DNA of 64,000 nucleotides. Source: DATDIC01 sp963777625. Its GTDB lineage: Bacteria > Pseudomonadota > Alphaproteobacteria > Acetobacterales > Acetobacteraceae. The stretch's first letter is position 1; each line of letters begins with the position of its first letter. The translations under genes and the position numbers were made by a program. The stretch lies in the NCBI GenBank assembly GCA_963777625.1, contig CAVZRO010000003.1:248001-312000 (forward strand), given 5' to 3'. The notes beneath the pieces were generated by a model. It made no database searches. It worked only from the letters and a program-made list of their open reading frames with translations, and was not told where the DNA came from. Below are positions 42,787-51,623 of this stretch, one piece after another.

Positions 42787-43221
42787 TCAGCCCTCCACCA
42801 CGGTCAGGCCCATGGAACGGGCGGAGCCGGCCAGCATGCGAACCGCTGCCTCCACGTCACCGGCGTTCATGTCCTTCATTTTCTGTGCGGCGATTTCCCG
42901 CAACTGGGTCATGGTCACGCTGCCGACGGCGGCGCCCTTGCCCGCCGCGGTTGATCCTTTCTCGATACCGGCGGCTTTCTTGAGGAAATGACTGTTTGGC
43001 GGCGTCTTGGTGATGAAGCTGTAGGTGCGATCGGCGAACGCGGTGATCACCACGGGGACCGGCATGCCGGGTTCCATGTTGGCGGTTTGCGCGTTGAAGT
43101 CCTTGACGAACTGCATGATGTTGAGACCGCGCTGGCCGAGCGCTGGGCCGACCGGGGGAGACGGGTTTGCCTTGCCCGCGGGTATCTGTAGCTTAATATA
43201 ACCGACGATCTTTTTTGCCAT
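42787..43221 (-). CDS. rplK: Ribosomal protein L11
   Basis: Large-subunit protein of the GTPase-associated centre. It is 144 residues from ATG 43221 (AKKIVGYIKLQIPAGKANPS), with the Pro-rich switch PSPPVGPALGQRGLNIMQF and the rRNA-binding half ending GSARSMGLTVVEG. An open frame extends 168 bases further upstream, but that part is not L11. Normally nusG precedes it; here a divergent exonuclease gene lies 155 bp away. Confidence 0.97.
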   Translation of the reverse strand: MAKKIVGYIKLQIPAGKANPSPPVGPALGQRGLNIMQFVKDFNAQTANMEPGMPVPVVITAFADRTYSFITKTPPNSHFLKKAAGIEKGSTAAGKGAAVGSVTMTQLREIAAQKMKDMNAGDVEAAVRMLAGSARSMGLTVVEG

Positions 43222-43376
43222 GACCCCTGGCCTCCGCGCCTTTGCCAAAGGACCGCGGTGCATGCGACGCTCCCAGCCCTCGGCTGGGAAGTGCTGCGTC
43301 TCCCGCGTTCCGGATGAAGCGCGGGCGTGTAGAGGATTGTGGGACCGGAGTCCAGGGCCGGAGTGGATTTTCAACC

Positions 43377-44396
43377 ATGCAGCACCCATCCCGCTGGCTT
43401 CGGCCGCTCGCTCACGGCCTCTATTGCGAGCCGGGGGATTTCCTGGTCGATCCGACCCGAGCCGTGGACCGCGCCGTGATCACGCATGCCCACTCCGATC
43501 ACGCTCGTCCTGGCCACCGGCACGTTCTGGCGACCGCGGATACGCTGGCACTGATGCGCGCGCGTCTCGGTGAAGACGCCGGGGCGACGCAGCAAGCGTT
43601 GGGATGGGGCGAGCCGATCACAATCAACGGCGTCCAGCTCTGGCTGGAGCCGGCTGGACACGTTCTCGGCAGTGCGCAGGTCGTAATGGAGTTCCAGGGA
43701 ACGCGCGTCGTCGCCAGCGGCGACTACAAGCGCCAGCCCGATCCCACCTGCACTGGCTTCGTGCCGGTGCGTTGCGATCTATTTGTCACCGAGGCGACCT
43801 TCGCCCTGCCGGTATTTCGCCATCCGCCGCCCGAACGGGAGATCGGCCGATTGCTCTCCAGCGTCGCGTTGTTCCCCGACCGAACTCATCTGGTCGGGTG
43901 TTATGCGCTCGGCAAATGCCAGCGGCTGATCGCATTGCTTCGAGCAGCCGGCTGGGACCGGCCGATCTGGCTGCATGGCGCACTCATTCCGCTCTGCGAA
44001 GTCTATGAGGCGCGAGGCGTGGGTCTAGGGATGCTTCGACCGGCAACCGGTGCTGCCAAGGCCGATCTCGCGGGGGCGATCGTGCTTGCGCCACCGGGCG
44101 CAATTGCGGACCGTTGGGCGCGTCGCCTGGCTGATCCGGTGGTGGCCCTGGCATCCGGCTGGATGCGGGTGCGCCAGCGGGCAAGGTCGCAAGGAGTGGA
44201 GTTACCGCTCGTGATCTCCGACCATGCTGATTGGGATGAACTGAACGCCACCATCGATGAGGTTGGCGCTCCCGAGGTTTGGGTGACGCACGGGCGGGAA
44301 GAGGCGTTAATTCATGCCATGGCGGGGCGCGGTGTCAGCGGGCGGGCGCTACGATTGGTGGGATACGATGAGGAGAGTGAGAAGGAGGGCGGCTGA
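43377..44396 (+). CDS. Ligase-associated DNA exonuclease (metallo-beta-lactamase fold)
   Basis: The protein is 339 residues from ATG 43377. Metal motif HxHxDH in VITHAHSDHARPGH, then SGDYKRQPDP, LFVTEATFALP, ISDHADWDELNAT and WVTHGREEAL, the order seen in the beta-CASP-like exonuclease that is usually encoded with an ATP-dependent DNA ligase and a Lhr-type helicase. The family is predicted to act in DNA end repair. No ligase or helicase is beside it here; a cupin gene follows instead. It is divergent from rplK. Confidence 0.85.
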   Translation: MQHPSRWLRPLAHGLYCEPGDFLVDPTRAVDRAVITHAHSDHARPGHRHVLATADTLALMRARLGEDAGATQQALGWGEPITINGVQLWLEPAGHVLGSAQVVMEFQGTRVVASGDYKRQPDPTCTGFVPVRCDLFVTEATFALPVFRHPPPEREIGRLLSSVALFPDRTHLVGCYALGKCQRLIALLRAAGWDRPIWLHGALIPLCEVYEARGVGLGMLRPATGAAKADLAGAIVLAPPGAIADRWARRLADPVVALASGWMRVRQRARSQGVELPLVISDHADWDELNATIDEVGAPEVWVTHGREEALIHAMAGRGVSGRALRLVGYDEESEKEGG

Positions 44397-44471
44397 CTCG
44401 AAGCCGACCTGCCCCGGGCGGTCCGATCGGGCACAGGGCGGTACGGGCCGCGTCAACAATGGAGACAGGTG

Positions 44472-44972
44472 ATGAACCAACCAGAGACCTTCTGCTTCGC
44501 AGATGATGGCGCCATTCCCAATTCGTGCCTGCCAATGCTGGTCTACCGACAGGCAGTGCCGGCTGACCCGGCTGAGATCGAACGCATCTTTGCCGCGAAC
44601 TCCTGGCCGCCGGCATGGCGCGACGGGGTGCATCCATTTCATCACTTCCACAGCACCGCGCATGAGGCGCTGGGTGTGGCACGCGGTTATGCACGGGTGA
44701 TGTTCGGAGGATCATCAGGCCGGGTGTTGGAGGTGCGGGCAGGCGATGTCGTGGTGCTGCCGGCTGGCGTCGGCCACTGCCGCCAGGAGCAATCGCCGGA
44801 TCTGCTCATTGTCGGTGCATATCCACAGGGGATGCGGACTGGGCTCGACACCCGTCGAGGCGATCCAAGCGAACATGATGAGGTGCTGTGCAATATCGCC
44901 GAGGTGGCGATGCCGGCCTGTGATCCGGTGGCCGGTCCCGACGGGGTGCTTACACGACTTTGGACCAAGTGA
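44472..44972 (+). CDS. Cupin-domain protein (YjlB-like)
   Basis: The protein is 166 residues from ATG 44472 with a ggagac site. The beta-barrel motif HPFHHFHSTAHEALGVARGY has the His cluster and Glu expected for metal binding, and VVVLPAGVGHCRQEQSPDL is the second cupin motif. No other domain. YjlB-like proteins have no known reaction. The stop overlaps the GTG of the short downstream frame, which is cut by an insertion element. Confidence 0.83.
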   Translation: MNQPETFCFADDGAIPNSCLPMLVYRQAVPADPAEIERIFAANSWPPAWRDGVHPFHHFHSTAHEALGVARGYARVMFGGSSGRVLEVRAGDVVVLPAGVGHCRQEQSPDLLIVGAYPQGMRTGLDTRRGDPSEHDEVLCNIAEVAMPACDPVAGPDGVLTRLWTK

Positions 44973-45190
44973 ACGATTCGTCGAAGGTCGGGGAACTGCG
45001 TCGGCATCTCCGTGAACTTGCAGGGCAGCTTGGCGTCAAGCGCGCCGCGATTGCGGCTCATGCCTCGCTGCATGGGAAGGCAATTACGGATGATACTGGC
45101 GGCTTCACCATCTCGCCGGAATTGCTGGCGCTATTTGACGTTCCGTTCGAGTGTTTCTGCCGGAGCCATAACAGAACTTTCATTTTGGTA
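44969..45190 (+). pseudogene. Truncated gene interrupted by mobile-element sequence
   Basis: GTG 44969 overlaps the cupin stop. About 60-70 residues read as a coherent, mainly helical protein (NDSSKVGELRRHLRELAGQL, ELLALFDVPFECF) and then run into a T-rich stretch and IS1634-type transposase sequence on the other strand. The original downstream part is missing. I do not recognise the family. Coupling to the cupin suggests the two once worked together. Confidence 0.4.
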
Positions 45191-46522
45191 ACTTTTTTTT
45201 TTTCGGAACGCACGCTCGACGCTGGCGAGGCTCTTGTAGGCGCGCACGGTAGCGGCGGCATCAGTTTGGGCGGCCGGTAGATTGGTGCGCAGCACGTAGA
45301 TGCCGTCCAACGCAGCTTCGGCAGCGATGGCGCTGTGGTTCCTGATGAAGCTGAAGCTGTCATCGGTGATGGTGGTGTCGAAGTGCTTGGCCACCTTGCG
45401 CCGACCGAAGATGGCGCCGAGCGCCTGGCCGATCGCGCCGGCTCCGCGCAACGGGTTGCGTGCCCGCTGCACGCGGGCCTGGATGCGCGCCAACTCGGTC
45501 TCGGTCGCGGCCAACAGTTCGTCGCGCTTGCGGGCACGCTCGGCAGCCAGCAGCGGGTTGCGGCAGACCACCAGGCGCTCGCCGGGATAGTCGGGACTGG
45601 TGATCTCCGCCATGTCGCGGTCATCGAACAGCGATAGCTGCAACGGCCCATCGTCAGTGGCCAAGGCCTTGATTGCGGGCGCCCGCAGCGCCGTGATCCA
45701 ATCCAGCCCGGCCGGGCGCAGCGTCTCTCTGATCCGCGCCTCGGTCAGCAAACCACGGTCGCCGATCATGACCACGCGATGCAGGTTGAAGCGTTGCTTC
45801 AGCTTGGCGATCTGCGCGCTCAGCGTGGCCGGATCAGCGGTGTTGCCGGCAAACACCTCCACCGCCACCGGGCAGCCATCCGCGGCACACAGCAGGCCGA
45901 TCACCAATTGCGGGCGGTCGCGCCGATGGTCGCGACTGTAGCCGTAGCGCGCCAGTTCGCAGCAGCGTCCTTCCAGGTAGGTCGAGGTGACATCATAGAG
46001 CAGCAGTGTGCCGCTCTTCAGGTGGCGTCGGGCCAGGCTCGCCTCGATGAAGCTCTGCTCGCGGCCCAACCAGTCGAGCGTGGCGTAGACCTCGCCGGCG
46101 GAGACGCGGCCCAATCCCAGCACCTCGCCCAGTGAGTGACTTGCGGTGGCCGGATCGAGCATGCGAGCCGTCGCCAATTTGGCCGCCGGATCGAGCAACC
46201 GGGCGATGATCAGCGCGAGTGCCAGATCGCGCCTGCGGGGTGGCGCCCGACGCGGCAACAGGGCATCAAGTTCGATCCGCCGTGCCGTCGTCAGGGCACC
46301 CAGCACGTGACCGTGCGGCAGAGCCCGGACGATCTGCACCGCCGCGGCGGCAGGCAGCAGATGCTCGCCGCGCAGGACGGCACGCAGCAACTCGATGCGC
46401 TCGCCCGCCCAGCCGGACAGGTTGGCAAGCGTGCGGTTCTTGGTCTTACCGTTCTCGCGGTAGCTCTCCCGCAGCAGGATCGCTGGGGGTGACCCGCGAT
46501 TGGGTATGACCGCAACATACAT
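45131..46522 (-). mobile_element. IS1634-type transposase gene, 3' end truncated
   Basis: Reading from ATG 46522, about 435 residues match an IS1634-family DDE transposase: start MYVAVIPNRGSPPAILLRES, first Asp in LLLYDVTSTYLEGRCCEL, second Asp in VVMIGDRGLLTEARIRE, and the catalytic Glu region YKSLASVERAFR. Immediately after AFR, at about 45204, the sequence turns into a run of A (T on the plus strand) and the normal C-terminal ~130 residues are replaced by about 28 unrelated ones up to 45131. The element is therefore truncated and probably immobile. Its upstream end lies somewhere in 46523-46640; I could not mark inverted repeats. Confidence 0.85.
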
Positions 46523-46643
46523 GCGCGCACCGAATTAGGCCGATTTGCGTCGTGTCGAGCCAAATCAACCAACCACATGACCGCGCCAGTTCGCTAAGCT
46601 ACAATTTATCAACAGCATAGACCGAAAAGGGCGCAAAGTCGGT

Positions 46644-46925
46644 CTAAACAGAAACTGCCCCCGTCGTCCGAGTGAGAACGCAGTTGAAGCCCAGCTTGGC
46701 GATCTGGCGCGCGAGGCGCTTGGCCCGATCGTCGGGCGAGGCGCGGTTGAAGTGGTCGGCGCCGAGGTCCTGATAGAACGTGCCGTCGCGCAGCATGTGG
46801 TAGGCGGCAGTCAGGATCGAGGCGGCGACAGCGCAGATCGCCTTCTTGGGCCCGCGCCGGTGACGCAGTCGCTGGAGCGGCGCCTGCAAGTAGCTAGCCT
46901 TCTTGTGAGTAGCTGCCCAGAGCCT
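46644..46925 (-). pseudogene. IS110-family transposase, C-terminal remnant
   Basis: The reverse strand encodes the end of an IS110/IS116-type transposase: RLWAATHKKASYLQAPLQRL, RGPKKAICAVAASILTAAYH, then MLRDGTFYQDLGADHF. The catalytic N-terminal half is absent. Homology starts near 46925 and stops at 46644. It is wedged between the truncated IS1634 element and a group II intron tail, so it marks repeated insertion and deletion at one place. Confidence 0.75.
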
Positions 46926-46975
46926 GCCCCTGCGAAGGCGGGGGCAGAAATCAGCCGATCCCCCGACAGGGGGAG

Positions 46976-47269
46976 TGGCTGCGGGGGGTGGTCTCGGGGT
47001 GGTTCAACTACCACGCGGTGCCGACCAACACCCGCTCTCTCCGGAACTTCCGCGACTGCGTGGTCCGGCTCTGGCTGCGCTCGCTAAGGCGACGCGGCCA
47101 GCGCGACAAGACCACCTGGGAGCGGATGAAGCGGCTGGCAGACGATTACCTGCCGAAGCCGCGCGTCCTTCATCCCTGGCCTCAGCAACGCTTCGCCGTC
47201 AAACACCCAAGGTGGGAGCCGTATGCGGGAATGCCGCTCGTACGGTTCTGTGCGGGGGGCGCGCAGTAA
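46976..47269 (+). pseudogene. Group II intron reverse transcriptase/maturase, C-terminal remnant
   Basis: About 97 residues of a group II intron-encoded protein: WLRGVVSGWFNYHAVPTNTR (maturase X domain), LWLRSLRRRGQRDKTTWERM, LADDYLPKPRVLHPWPQQRF and WEPYAGMPLVRFCAGGA, ending at TAA 47269. The reverse transcriptase domain with its YADD box is missing. The overlapping RNA domain V at 47216-47248 confirms the identification. Confidence 0.85.
47216..47248 (+). ncRNA. Group II intron domain V (3' end of a broken intron)
   Basis: The 33 bases fold like intron domain V: lower stem GAGCCGTA with TACGGTTC (one G-U pair), an inner bulge, and an upper GCGG/CCGC stem with a short loop containing GAA. 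The catalytic triad position reads AGC. It overlaps the last codons of the maturase remnant, as in several bacterial introns where the coding region runs into domain V. The rest of the ribozyme is lost. Confidence 0.7.
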
Positions 47270-47308
47270 TGCGCGTCCCTACCGCGATTTAGAGCAGCGA
47301 TCGCAGGG

Positions 47309-48085
47309 TTAGGCGGTGATCCAGGGCGCGCCCGGGCGGCCCTGGATGCGGTCTCGCGCCCAGGCCCGCTCCGTCAAAGCCCCGAACACCAGGCCGAGCG
47401 TCGTCCACATGACGAGCTGCATGCCGAGCGACGCGACGCGAAATTGCCAGAGAACCACCGCTGGAAACGCTGACGGGACCTCGTTGATCGATGGCAGAAT
47501 GCTGCCGACCACGATCATCGCGACCAGATAAAATCCGATCGCCGCCAGCACCGACGTCCATCCGTCATGCCGGACGGCAAGCCGTTTTCGCAGCACGGAC
47601 GCGAGCACCATGGCGCCGACCGAGAGTGCGAGCATCGCGAAATAAAGCGCGGTACGGTAGCCGATCGTCTCCGGTTGTCCCACCGACGGTGGATTGGCGG
47701 GGTATTTCAGGTTTGGTATCACATAAACCGAAACGAACCCGGCCGCCGCCAGCATCGCCGCGGTCGCACGCGGGCCAAGTTGCACGGCCCGCCCATGGGC
47801 GGCGGCGAACACCAACGCGAATAATCCCCCAAAGGCGGTGGCGTAAACCATGACGCCGGTAAACAGGCCCCATCCGGCCTGCACGCGGCGACTTACCAGT
47901 TCCGGCTCTTCCACCACCGGAAGGCCCTTGGCTGCTTCGGCTTTCGCCCTGGCCTGGTCGAGCGCAGTCTCGAAGCTGATCGCCCGGTCGACCGGCGGCT
48001 CACCGAAGAATTTGCCGAAACCGAAAACCAGCAGTCCGGCAAGAAGCCCCACAAGCATCCCGCGGATGAGAAGGATGCGGACCAA
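47309..48085 (-). CDS. cbtA: CbtA family predicted cobalt transporter subunit
   Basis: Integral membrane protein of 258 residues. Several hydrophobic helices are visible: MLVGLLAGLLVFGFGKFF at the N-terminus with the FGEPPVDRAI signature, GWGLFTGVMVYATAFGGLFA, TALYFAMLALSVGAMVLASV, and AAIGFYLVAMIVVGSIL. The CbtAB family is predicted, from its regulation by cobalamin riboswitches, to import cobalt. It starts 15 bp after the cbtB stop on the same strand. Confidence 0.9.
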   Translation of the reverse strand: MVRILLIRGMLVGLLAGLLVFGFGKFFGEPPVDRAISFETALDQARAKAEAAKGLPVVEEPELVSRRVQAGWGLFTGVMVYATAFGGLFALVFAAAHGRAVQLGPRATAAMLAAAGFVSVYVIPNLKYPANPPSVGQPETIGYRTALYFAMLALSVGAMVLASVLRKRLAVRHDGWTSVLAAIGFYLVAMIVVGSILPSINEVPSAFPAVVLWQFRVASLGMQLVMWTTLGLVFGALTERAWARDRIQGRPGAPWITA

Positions 48086-48100
48086 TACGAACTCTCCTGG

Positions 48101-48307
48101 TCAGTGGCACGGAAACCCGAGCAGGTGACGACCATCGTGCACGAACTCATGCACATACATGCCGGGAATGAGCGAGGTGGCACCTTCCTCGGCGCCGACG
48201 AAGTAGATCGCCAGCAGCGCCAAAGCCCCGAATACAGCCCAGGGAAGGATTTCACGCCAGGGTATCGGTACAGAGAGGCTGCCCGGAGCGGTTGTCGTAT
48301 CTGACAT
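48101..48307 (-). CDS. cbtB: CbtB family predicted cobalt transporter subunit
   Basis: The protein is 68 residues from ATG 48307: one membrane helix (LPWAVFGALALLAIYFVGAE) and a C-terminal tail with His residues (MYVHEFVHDGRHLLGFPCH) that probably offers metal ligands. This is the typical CbtB layout. It is encoded directly upstream of cbtA. I looked for a B12 riboswitch upstream (48310-48600) and found no B12-box-like sequence. Confidence 0.9.
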   Translation of the reverse strand: MSDTTTAPGSLSVPIPWREILPWAVFGALALLAIYFVGAEEGATSLIPGMYVHEFVHDGRHLLGFPCH

Positions 48308-48617
48308 TGCTACCTGTTCGCGCGTTTGCGCGCCTCGCTCGTTCCATCAATGCCGCGGCAGGAATCCGGTCCCGGCCGCCGTAGCGCCGATACGTGATTG
48401 GTAGAAGTCGAATTCCACGCTGTCAACGAATCCAGGCTCATGGGCGTCTTCCTCACCTTGATCTTCGGCACATCACGCGTGAACCACAAAACCATCCATG
48501 CAGTGTTGACTTGGGGCAGCGTTGACTTGCCCGCCCGACCCGATAGCCTTGCGTCAACAATTGGCGGTCCGGTCTTCACCGGTCGGGCGACGAATGGGTT
48601 GCTGGGGGGCGGGACGA
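48308..48617. other. Divergent spacer between cbtB and an ABC binding-protein gene
   Basis: About 310 bp that must hold the promoters for cbtBA (minus) and the importer (plus). On the minus strand an open frame of about 41 codons ends at TGA 48347 and reads well as a protein tail (VEFDFYQSRIGATAAGTGF), but it has no start codon after its upstream stop. It may be the remains of a gene or chance. No riboswitch was recognised. Confidence 0.35.
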
Positions 48618-49664
48618 ATGAACCTGAATAGACGGACTGCGCTGATCGGGATGGCGGGGCTGGGTGCAGCCGCACTGGGCCAGTTGCCCAGCAAGGCGAT
48701 CGCCGACGACGATACACAGCAGCTTTACGAGGCGGCCAAGAAAGAGGGCCAGGTGACCTGGTACTCCGGCTACCTCAACCAGCCGATCTGCGACAGCATC
48801 GGGGCGGCATTCACCAAGAAATACCCGGGGATCCGCTATAACTCGATCAAGACCACCTCCGAAGTGGCGTTCCAGCGCGTGATGCAGGACATCAACGGCG
48901 GCTCCGTGCAGGCCGACGTGTTCAGCAGCACCGATGCCAGCCACATGTCGTACCTGATCGGCAAGGACAGGCTGGTGAAATACACCCCGCCCAATGCGGC
49001 GGGCCTGGTACCGGCGCTGCGCGACTTCAATGGCGGCGGCTATTATCGGCCCGGCTGGGTCGGGCTGGTCGCGATCATGTACAACAAGAGCAAAGTCACC
49101 GCCGAAGAGTCGCCGAAGGACTGGCCCGATCTGACCGACCTGAAATGGAAGGACAAGATCGCCTTCGGCAGTCCGAACTACAGCGGCCTGGTGGCCACCT
49201 GGGTCGTCGGCATGACCGAGAAATACGGCTGGGACTATTTCGAGAAGCTCAACAAGCTCAACCCACTGATCGGCCGTTCGATCGACGACGCCGTCGCCAT
49301 GCTGAACGCCGGCGAGCGTCAGGTGGCGATTTGCAGCGCCGCGACACCGCTGCGCAGTGCGGCGGCCGGCAATCCGCTGGTGGTAAACTATGCCAAGTCG
49401 TTCTCGCTGGTGGATTTTTCGCCGGTGGCGATTCTGAAGGGATCGAAGAGTCCGAATGCGGCGAAGCTGCTGGTGGATTTCATGGCCGGTCCGGAATATT
49501 CCCAGATCCTGGCGGCGAATTTCGAGCAACCGTTGCGTACCGACGTGCCCCCGCCGAAGGGCGCGAAGTCGCTCTCTGAACTCACGTTGTTCCAGCCGAC
49601 GGTGGAGCACGTCGAGAAGGAACTGCCGGCGCTGAAGAGCAAATGGCGCGACACGTTCTCCTGA
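48618..49664 (+). CDS. Iron/thiamine-type ABC substrate-binding protein
   Basis: Periplasmic binding protein of 348 residues from ATG 48618. Tat-like export signal NLNRRTALIGMAGLGAAALG. Mature start DDDTQQLYEAAKKEGQVTWY, the FbpA-like opening. Further blocks are DVFSSTDASHMSYLIGKDRL, LTDLKWKDKIAFGSPNYSG and LKGSKSPNAAKLLVDFMAG. Ligands of this family include ferric ion, phosphonates and sugar phosphates. The two-domain permease follows 25 bp later. Confidence 0.88.
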   Translation: MNLNRRTALIGMAGLGAAALGQLPSKAIADDDTQQLYEAAKKEGQVTWYSGYLNQPICDSIGAAFTKKYPGIRYNSIKTTSEVAFQRVMQDINGGSVQADVFSSTDASHMSYLIGKDRLVKYTPPNAAGLVPALRDFNGGGYYRPGWVGLVAIMYNKSKVTAEESPKDWPDLTDLKWKDKIAFGSPNYSGLVATWVVGMTEKYGWDYFEKLNKLNPLIGRSIDDAVAMLNAGERQVAICSAATPLRSAAAGNPLVVNYAKSFSLVDFSPVAILKGSKSPNAAKLLVDFMAGPEYSQILAANFEQPLRTDVPPPKGAKSLSELTLFQPTVEHVEKELPALKSKWRDTFS

Positions 49665-49689
49665 GCGTCCGACCGGTATCGCCGCCGGA

Positions 49690-51423
49690 ATGAGCCGCGC
49701 GACGGCTGTGTCGGCGGCCGCCCCGCACCTGAAGGATGCACGGGCCGTTCGCCGTCGCTTTGAGCCGGTAACACTGCTCTGGTTCGCGGCGATCGCGGTG
49801 CTGCTCTGTCTGGTCGTCGCGCCGCTTGCGCGGCTGCTGGTCTCCAGCTTCCAATCGACCGACACCGGCGCCTTCACGTTGGAGAACTACGTCACCGCTT
49901 ATGGTCATGCGCGTGACCTGATCGCGCTCGGCAATTCGCTGCGCTACGCGGTCGAGGTCATGCTGCTGTCGATCGTGCTGGTGGTGCCGATCGCCTGGGC
50001 AGTGTCGCGCACCGACATGCCGGCCAAGGGATTGATCCGGGCGCTGATCCTGGGCGCTTTCATCACGCCGCCCTATCTCGGGGCGATCGGCTGGATCCTG
50101 CTGGCCGGGCCGAACGCGGGATGGCTGAACCATGCCTGGATGGCGGTAACCGGCAGCGGCAGCGGTCTGTTCAACGTGTTCAGCTTCGGCGGCCTGGTGT
50201 TCGTCACCGCGCTCTATTCCTGCCCGTACATCTTCGTCTTCACCGCCGCCGGTCTGGATCTCGTTTCGTCCGAAATGGAGGAAGCGGCGAACATCCTGGG
50301 GGCGGGACGGATGCGCACCACGTTTCGCATTACCCTGCCGCTGGTAGCACCAGCAATCATTGGCGGCGCAATCATCGTTTTCCTTGACACCGTTGCGCTG
50401 TTCGGCACGCCGGCCATCATCGCCTTGCCGGCGCGGATTCGCCTGATGACGCTGGTGCTGTGGCAGTTCTTTGAATTTCCGGTGCGCGCCGAGGCGGCGG
50501 CTGCCTACGCGGTGCCGCTGATCCTGATCACGGTGGCGATGTTTTCGGTGCAGCGCCTGATCCTGAGTCGCCGGGGCTACGTGGCGCTGACCGGCAAAGG
50601 CGGCAGCCGCGCGATGATGCCGCTGGGCGCGTTTCGCTGGCTGATGCTGGCCTACTCGCTGCTAATTGTTTCACTGGCGGTGATCCTGCCCTATGCGGCT
50701 CTGGCGCAGGCGGCGTTCAGCAAGGCGTGGGGGCTGGGGCTCTCTTGGGCGAACCTGACGCTCGGCAATTTCCGCGCCGTGCTGCTGGAGGCCAATTCCC
50801 GGGCGACCATCATTCACAGCTTCACCTATTCGGCGGCGGCGGCATGCGTTGCTGTGGTTCTGGCGCTGATCGTGGCCTACGTCGTCAGTCGGCGGCTGGT
50901 ACGCGGTGGTGGCCTGCTGACGCTGCTCTGCATGGCACCGCTGGTCATTCCGGGCATCGTGCTCGGCGTTGCGTTTTACGCCACCTACGCGCCGCCGCCG
51001 ATCGCCCTGTATGGCACCGCGACGATCCTGGTGATCGGCTACACCACGCGCTTCCTGCCGATCGCCTACGTCAACTGCATGGCCGGCATCCGTTCGTTGA
51101 ACCCGGAAATGGAGGAAGCCGTCCGTATCCTCGGCGGCAGCCGCTTGCGCGCCATCCTGCGTGTCGTGGTGCCGCTGCTCAAGACCAACCTGGTCGGCTC
51201 CTGGCTGCTGGTGTTCATCCCCGCCACGCGGGAACTGAGCACCGCCATCTTCCTGGTCGGCGCCCAGACGCGGGTGATCTCCGTCATGATGCTGGATCTG
51301 AGCGAGAACGGCAGCTTCGAGACGCTGGCCGCGCTCGGTTTCCTGCTGCTCGGGGTGACGATCCTGATCGTGCTGGCCGGCTACCGGCTGGTGGGACGCG
51401 ACTTCATGCTGCGGCGGTCTTGA
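49690..51423 (+). CDS. Two-domain ABC permease (FbpB-like)
   Basis: Inner-membrane permease of 577 residues, ATG 49690, made of two similar halves of about six helices each. Each half has an EAA loop: EMEEAANILGAGRMRTTFRI and EMEEAVRILGGSRLRAILRV. This is the ferric-iron permease layout. The expected ATPase does not follow; the next gene is an unrelated DUF4238 protein, so the operon is cut here or uses an ATPase encoded elsewhere. Confidence 0.92.
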   Translation: MSRATAVSAAAPHLKDARAVRRRFEPVTLLWFAAIAVLLCLVVAPLARLLVSSFQSTDTGAFTLENYVTAYGHARDLIALGNSLRYAVEVMLLSIVLVVPIAWAVSRTDMPAKGLIRALILGAFITPPYLGAIGWILLAGPNAGWLNHAWMAVTGSGSGLFNVFSFGGLVFVTALYSCPYIFVFTAAGLDLVSSEMEEAANILGAGRMRTTFRITLPLVAPAIIGGAIIVFLDTVALFGTPAIIALPARIRLMTLVLWQFFEFPVRAEAAAAYAVPLILITVAMFSVQRLILSRRGYVALTGKGGSRAMMPLGAFRWLMLAYSLLIVSLAVILPYAALAQAAFSKAWGLGLSWANLTLGNFRAVLLEANSRATIIHSFTYSAAAACVAVVLALIVAYVVSRRLVRGGGLLTLLCMAPLVIPGIVLGVAFYATYAPPPIALYGTATILVIGYTTRFLPIAYVNCMAGIRSLNPEMEEAVRILGGSRLRAILRVVVPLLKTNLVGSWLLVFIPATRELSTAIFLVGAQTRVISVMMLDLSENGSFETLAALGFLLLGVTILIVLAGYRLVGRDFMLRRS

Positions 51424-51623
51424 CCGGGCCGCCGGTACCGGCGACGTGGCTCCCTTCTGGTACTTCGGGTTGGGTGGCTTTGCAACGGGCCGCTTTCGGG
51501 CAGAAATGTTCATAACAGGACATTCGCCCCGTAAGCTAGCGGGAGCAGGCCGGAAGGGGGATCGCAACCTTCGGTTACGCCCGCAGTGGGGGTTTAACGG
51601 CGTTTCGGTGTAGAAGATGCAGC

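Noticed and set aside
45190..45210. Programmed slippage at the A-run of the IS1634 transposase
   Set aside because: No transposase C-terminal domain is present downstream in any frame, so slippage would not restore the protein.
48308..48617. Cobalamin riboswitch before cbtB
   Set aside because: No B12-box-like segment was found on the minus strand in this spacer, although the family is often so regulated.
50671..51567. Minus-strand open frame of 298 codons opposite the FbpB-like permease
   Set aside because: Antisense shadow of a membrane protein gene, Gln/His/Arg-rich without motifs.
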